DNA from: Bacillota bacterium
GTDB lineage: Bacteria; Bacillota; Clostridia; Oscillospirales; Acutalibacteraceae
Assembly: GCA_023460155.1 (NCBI GenBank)
Contig: JAEWRF010000045.1
Span: 1 to 8,560, forward strand
Length of the DNA stretch: 8,560 nucleotides
Direction: 5' to 3'
A program made the position numbers and the translations under genes. The notes below the pieces were generated by a model, which was given only the letters and a program-made list of their open reading frames with translations, searched no databases and was not told where the DNA came from. Shown one piece after another: positions 6,173 to 8,560 of this stretch. The number at the start of each line of letters is the position of its first letter. The first letter of the stretch is position 1.

Positions 6173-6242
6173 TGCCCTGGGACGGAGTTGAACCGACAAC
6201 CTTTGGAATTGTACCAATGCTCTTGCGTTAAGCTACTGGGGC
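6173..6242 (-). pseudogene. Degenerate tRNA or tRNA-like leader element
   Basis: On the minus strand the order of tRNA parts is recognisable: acceptor GCCCCAG, TA, D-arm GCTT/GAGC, an anticodon-like stem TTGG/CCAA, and a canonical T-loop box GGTTCAACTCC. It is 70 bases rather than about 73. Defects: two mismatches in the acceptor (GCCCCAG against CCAGGGC), one in the T-stem, a 7-base D-loop lacking the GG pair, and a 15-base anticodon arm instead of 17 with no U33. The only readable anticodon, CAA (Leu), conflicts with the missing long variable arm. No CCA is encoded. It is most likely a decayed tRNA or a tRNA-like part of the zinc-ribbon gene leader. Confidence 0.55.
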
Positions 6243-6285
6243 ATATTTCTGCAGAATACGAATTCTCGCACTGCATATTGTAAAG

Positions 6286-6312
6286 AGTATACCAGAAAGT
6301 GATTCTTGTCAA
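6286..6312 (-). promoter_or_regulatory. Promoter of the tRNA-like/zinc-ribbon transcript
   Basis: On the minus strand, TTGACA (6307-6312) and TGGTATACT (-10 TATACT at 6286-6291, extended by TG), with a short 15-base spacer. The transcript would begin about 35-40 bases before the tRNA-like element, and that stretch contains an AGAAT/ATTCT hairpin. Confidence 0.6.
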
Positions 6313-6444
6313 GCGTTATTTTTGATTTAATGAAAAATATTAATTTTTTTATCCAATTGCATCTGATATTGTAAAAATCTTTCATGTAAAATGACGGTTT
6401 TCATTCTTATTTGTCATATTATATCGTATTGTGTATAAAGAAAT
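6313..6444. other. AT-rich intergenic spacer
   Basis: Low-GC sequence between the rubrerythrin terminator and the promoter at 6286-6312. I see no gene, repeat or convincing RNA in it. Confidence 0.5.
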
Positions 6445-6481
6445 AAAAAAGGAACCGGAAGAAAAATCCGGCTCCTTTTTT
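6445..6481 (-). terminator. Terminator of the perR-rubrerythrin operon
   Basis: Stem CCGGA (6455-6459) with TCCGG (6467-6471), extended by GGA/TCC, flanked by A6 on the left and T6 on the right. On the minus strand it ends in a U-run 15 bases or so after the rubrerythrin stop codon. The symmetry would let it work in both directions. Confidence 0.8.
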
Positions 6482-6495
6482 CTCTTCTCACAAGA

Positions 6496-7041
6496 TTATT
6501 CTCCGAAGTACCGCTTCAGAAGACCCTGGAAGCCGGCACCGTGACGAGCTTCGTCTTTGGCCATTTCGTGCACGGTATCGTGGATGGCGTCGTAATCAAG
6601 AGCCTTCGCTCGTTTGGCGAGCTCCAGCTTTCCCGAACATGCTCCGGTTTCCGCCTCAACCCGCATGGCAAGGTTCTTCTTGGTGCTGTCCGTCAGCACC
6701 TCGCCGAGCAGTTCGGCGAACTTGGAGGCATGCTCCGCTTCCTCGAAGGCGTATTTCTTAAACGCAGCGGAGATTTCCGGGTAACCTTCGCGGTCTGCCT
6801 GACGGCTCATGGCGAGGTACATGCCAACCTCGGTGCATTCGCCCTGGAAATTTGCCTTAAGGCCCTCGTAGACTTCTTTGTCGACGCCCTGAGCCACGCC
6901 CACCTTATGCTCGCAGGCAAAGGAAGCTCCCTCTTTTTTCTCAACGAACTTATCTTTGGGTGCACCGCACTGAGGACACTTTTCCGGCGGCTGATCCCCT
7001 TCGTATACATAACCGCAGACAGAGCAAACAAATTTTTTCAT
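6496..7041 (-). CDS. Rubrerythrin with N-terminal rubredoxin domain (reverse rubrerythrin)
   Basis: Cytosolic peroxide reductase of anaerobes, taking electrons via a rubredoxin centre to a non-haem diiron site. The 181 aa show domains in the 'reverse' order: rubredoxin first, with Cys6/Cys9 and Cys22/Cys25 (CSVCGYVYEG and CPQCGAP), then the four-helix diiron domain. The iron ligands expected for the family are visible: Glu68 or Glu71 in the first helix, ExxH at 101-104, Glu131, and ExxH at 164-167. The start has a perfect AGGAGG eight bases upstream. It lies 40 bp after perR on the same strand with no terminator between, so it is probably co-transcribed with its likely repressor and induced by peroxide or oxygen. 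A strong terminator follows. Confidence 0.95.
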   Translation of the reverse strand: MKKFVCSVCGYVYEGDQPPEKCPQCGAPKDKFVEKKEGASFACEHKVGVAQGVDKEVYEGLKANFQGECTEVGMYLAMSRQADREGYPEISAAFKKYAFEEAEHASKFAELLGEVLTDSTKKNLAMRVEAETGACSGKLELAKRAKALDYDAIHDTVHEMAKDEARHGAGFQGLLKRYFGE

Positions 7042-7081
7042 GGTAATTCCTCCTATTTCTAATTTTATTTGTCAGGAAAAT

Positions 7082-7492
7082 TCAGGAACCGGCAACGTCT
7101 TTTCGGTTAAGACACTTGGAGCAGACGCCCCGCAGCATGATGTCCGCCGAGTCGATGCGGATATGGTGGTTCTGGGCAATCCTCTCGATGCGGCCGGGCT
7201 CCGGCCTGTCATCCGGAATATCCAGCACTGCTCCGCACTGGGAGCATACAAAATGCGTGTGCGGCTGAACATTCCCATCAAACCGTTCCTGCCCGTTGAC
7301 GATGCCGACACTCATGATGACGCCGTCTTCTTTAAACTGCGCCAAATTGCGGTAGACCGTACCGAGGCTTAAATCGGGATATTCCGGCTTGAGGGTCTGG
7401 TACACCCATTCCGCCGTGGGATGGGTCGTCGTGGAGCGCACGGTCCTTAAAACCGCCTCGCGCTTTCTGCTGTAATTCCGTTTTTGTTCCAT
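7082..7492 (-). CDS. perR: Peroxide-responsive repressor PerR
   Basis: Fur-family repressor, 136 aa. All five metal/peroxide ligands known from Bacillus subtilis PerR (His37, Asp85, His91, His93, Asp104) are present at a constant offset of 13: His24, Asp72, His78, His80 and Asp91. Asp91, where Fur has Glu, is the best discriminator for PerR. The structural zinc ligands are Cys83/Cys86 and Cys124/Cys127. The DNA-recognition helix is around LSLGTVYRNLAQF (41-53). The start is supported by GAGGTGG just upstream. It heads an operon with rubrerythrin, a classic PerR target, and its promoter carries a palindrome that may be an autoregulatory operator. Its metal is presumably Fe(II) or Mn(II); oxidation of His24 or His78 would release DNA. 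Confidence 0.93.
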   Translation of the reverse strand: MEQKRNYSRKREAVLRTVRSTTTHPTAEWVYQTLKPEYPDLSLGTVYRNLAQFKEDGVIMSVGIVNGQERFDGNVQPHTHFVCSQCGAVLDIPDDRPEPGRIERIAQNHHIRIDSADIMLRGVCSKCLNRKDVAGS

Positions 7493-7533
7493 AGCACCAC
7501 CTCAAAATAATAACGATTCCTTTTCTTGTTTTA

Positions 7534-7562
7534 AGAATAACACTCATTCTCGATTTTGTAAA
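7534..7562 (-). promoter_or_regulatory. perR promoter with overlapping PerR-box-like palindrome
   Basis: On the minus strand TTTACA (7557-7562), a 17-base spacer and TATTCT (7534-7539). The palindrome AGAATAACACTCATTCT (7534-7550) covers the -10 box and part of the spacer. Its 15-base core matches the TTATAATnATTATAA PerR consensus at about half of the positions and has 7-1-7 symmetry with two mismatched pairs. An autoregulatory site is likely but not certain. Confidence 0.6.
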
Positions 7563-7609
7563 GGGCTTTTTGAAATTTTTTATATTCTTCTCAATTTGTT
7601 GAAAACTCA

Positions 7610-7618
7610 TGATATAAT
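7610..7618 (+). promoter_or_regulatory. Extended -10 promoter of the yitT-like gene
   Basis: TGATATAAT (TATAAT at 7613-7618, with TGn directly upstream). No strong -35 is seen at the proper distance. The implied start near 7625 makes a leader of about 220 bases before the start codon. Confidence 0.6.
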
Positions 7619-7667
7619 AATTCCGAAAAGAGAGGGCATAAATGCTCGAGCTTGCCGAAAAACATTC

Positions 7668-7815
7668 AGACCGCCGAAAATCGCGCAAGGCAAGGTGGCA
7701 AGCGCCGCAAATGAAGGAGCATACTTCCTGTATGTGACCGAAATTTGCAAGGCAGCCAACGCAGAAAACAAAATTGCATAGCAATTTTGCGGTTGCGCGA
7801 CTTTACCGACGGTCT
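7668..7815 (+). ncRNA. Large structured leader RNA or palindromic repeat upstream of the yitT-like gene
   Basis: The segment closes with a long, nearly continuous helix: AGACCG (7668-7673) with CGGTCT (7810-7815), then CG/CG and AAA/TTT, then TCGCGCAA (7681-7688) with TTGCGCGA (7793-7800). Inside are a two-part hairpin, GCAAAT/ATTTGC (7707-7712, 7743-7748) enclosing GCATAC/GTATGT (7719-7724, 7730-7735) with loop TTCCT, and a 9-bp hairpin, CAAAATTGC/GCAATTTTG (7769-7777, 7781-7789). A small GGC/GCC hairpin (7697-7706) is also possible. GCAAGGCA occurs twice (7685-7692, 7747-7754). I do not recognise it as a named riboswitch. It could be a cis-regulatory RNA or a dispersed palindromic repeat that landed in the leader. 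Confidence 0.6.
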
Positions 7816-7817
7816 AT

Positions 7818-7835
7818 GGCGGAAACGCTCTTTTT
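7818..7835 (+). promoter_or_regulatory. Weak GNRA hairpin plus U-run before the yitT-like ribosome site
   Basis: GCG-GAAA-CGC (7819-7828) is followed by TTTTT (7831-7835), directly before the AGGGAGG ribosome site (7836-7842). The stem is too short for a strong terminator but could be part of an expression platform for the RNA upstream. Confidence 0.3.
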
Positions 7836-7848
7836 AGGGAGGAACATG

Positions 7849-8560
7849 ATGACAAAAGAGACCGTCCGAACTTATTCACTCATTACGCTCAGCACTCTGA
7901 TTATCTCGGTGGGCATCTACTTTTTTAAATTCCCAAACGACTTCACATTCGGCGGAGTTTCCGGTCTTTCCGTAGTTTTGGGCAAAATTACGCCGCTTTC
8001 TCCTGCCACCTCCAACTTTATTCTTAATATTCTCCTGGTTGCGGTCGGCTTTCTCTTTCTGGGAAAAAGTTTCGGCCTAAAAACCGTTTATTCCAGTCTG
8101 CTTCTTTCCGGTACCGTTTCCGCGCTGGGCTGGTTTTTCCCCATGAAGCAGCCTCTGACGGACCAGCCTATGCTGGAATTGATTTTCGCCGTGGCCCTGC
8201 CCGCGTTCGGCTCCGCCCTGCTGTTCTATCTGGGCGCTTCTTCCGGTGGCACGGACATCATCGCAATGATCCTGAAAAAGCACACCAGCGCCGACATCGG
8301 CCGCGCGCTTTTCTATTCCGACCTGCTGATCACCCTTTCCGCCTTTTTTATCTTCAGCATCAAGACGGCGCTGTTCTCCTTCCTTGGGCTTTTGATGAAG
8401 TCCCTCGTGATCGACGGCGTGATTGAAAGCATCAACCTGAGCAAATATTTCAACGTAATCTGCTCCAAGCCGGACGTGATCTGCGACTATATCGTGGACG
8501 TGCTGCATCGAAGCGCCACGGTCTGCGACGCGACCGGCGCTTTTTCCCACAACCATAAAT
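7849..8560 (+). CDS. YitT-family membrane protein (DUF161 plus DUF2179), 3' end cut by the window
   Basis: Open to the window edge without a stop: 237 complete codons. The N-terminal part has several hydrophobic helices (about 9-27, 56-73, 79-97, 109-131, 155-180). The family's glycine motifs are present in FPNDFTFGGVSGLSVVLG (28-45) and GASSGGTDIIAMIL. From about residue 200 a soluble domain begins (KYFNVICSKPDVICDYIVDVLHRSATVCDATGAFS), matching DUF2179. YitT proteins are polytopic membrane proteins of unknown substrate. The second of two adjacent ATGs (7849 rather than 7846) is chosen because it leaves six bases after AGGGAGG. The gene is transcribed divergently from perR and preceded by a long structured leader, so it may be controlled after initiation. 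Only the extreme C terminus is missing. Confidence 0.9.
   Translation, partial: MTKETVRTYSLITLSTLIISVGIYFFKFPNDFTFGGVSGLSVVLGKITPLSPATSNFILNILLVAVGFLFLGKSFGLKTVYSSLLLSGTVSALGWFFPMKQPLTDQPMLELIFAVALPAFGSALLFYLGASSGGTDIIAMILKKHTSADIGRALFYSDLLITLSAFFIFSIKTALFSFLGLLMKSLVIDGVIESINLSKYFNVICSKPDVICDYIVDVLHRSATVCDATGAFSHNHK

Larger units (their letters stand above)
7493..7848. other. Divergent intergenic region between perR and the yitT-like gene
   Basis: A 356-base gap with no convincing protein gene. The left part (7493-7562) is the perR leader, operator-like palindrome and promoter. An AT-rich core (7563-7620) holds the rightward promoter. The rest (7625-7848) is the long, structured leader of the YitT-family gene. 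Short reading frames through it have no ribosome site and overlap the RNA helices. Confidence 0.7.

Noticed and set aside
6173..6280. T-box riboswitch or a functional tRNA-Leu(CAA)
   Set aside because: No T-box sequence or specifier stem is seen; as a tRNA-Leu it lacks the long variable arm, U33 and proper acceptor pairing.
7596..7781. A 61-codon plus-strand open frame within the yitT-like leader
   Set aside because: It starts upstream of the mapped -10 box, has no ribosome site, and its codons coincide with the RNA helices. It is best read as translation of a structured or repeated DNA element.
7668..7815. A complete transposable MITE with target-site duplication
   Set aside because: The ends are inverted repeats, but I see no flanking direct repeat and no known terminal motif. 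A dispersed palindromic repeat remains possible and is noted as an alternative.
8077..8556. A minus-strand open frame of 159 codons opposite the YitT-family gene
   Set aside because: The plus strand encodes a recognisable YitT protein with a strong ribosome site; the reverse translation is a low-complexity shadow.

Overview
The window looks like chromosomal DNA from an anaerobic, fairly GC-rich Clostridia bacterium, most plausibly Oscillospiraceae/Ruminococcaceae-like. The reasons are strong AGGAGG-type ribosome sites, a PerR-rubrerythrin pair with an N-terminal rubredoxin domain, a type III pantothenate kinase, a YitT-family protein and short clostridial zinc-ribbon and DUF378 genes. The taxonomic call is inference from gene content and style only. 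No phage, transposase, CRISPR or rRNA is visible.

Layout, left to right. (1) feoB (+), the GTPase/permease for ferrous iron, converges with only 8 bp of spacing on a minus-strand stand-alone acyltransferase-fold protein (2-oxoacid dehydrogenase E2/CAT superfamily) whose catalytic His is replaced by Glu. (2) A promoter island at 2784-2999 fires this gene leftward and coaX rightward. (3) coaX converges on a two-gene minus-strand unit (C_GCAxxG_C_C-type cysteine protein, then DUF378 with a His/acid tail) through a bidirectional terminator. (4) That unit is divergent from a Fur-family, Zur-like regulator; the two promoters overlap at their -10 boxes. (5) The regulator converges on dcd (dCTP deaminase) through a perfect 18-bp palindrome that encodes the same last five residues and stop codon of both proteins. 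(6) Upstream of dcd lies a two-domain zinc-ribbon gene, whose own leader contains a degenerate tRNA-like sequence. (7) A minus-strand perR-rubrerythrin operon follows. (8) Divergent from perR is a YitT-family membrane protein gene, cut by the window end, with a leader of about 220 nt that holds a large foldable RNA of about 148 nt.

Taken together the genes lean toward metal and oxygen homeostasis: Fe(II) uptake (FeoB), two Fur-family regulators (PerR with all five metal/peroxide ligands, and a Zur-like one), peroxide reduction (rubrerythrin), and several Cys- or His-rich small proteins. coaX (coenzyme A) and dcd (dUMP/dTTP supply) are housekeeping genes. The parts least explained by known families are the structured yitT leader, the tRNA-like leader of the zinc-ribbon gene, and the shared palindromic gene ends of the Zur-like regulator and dcd.
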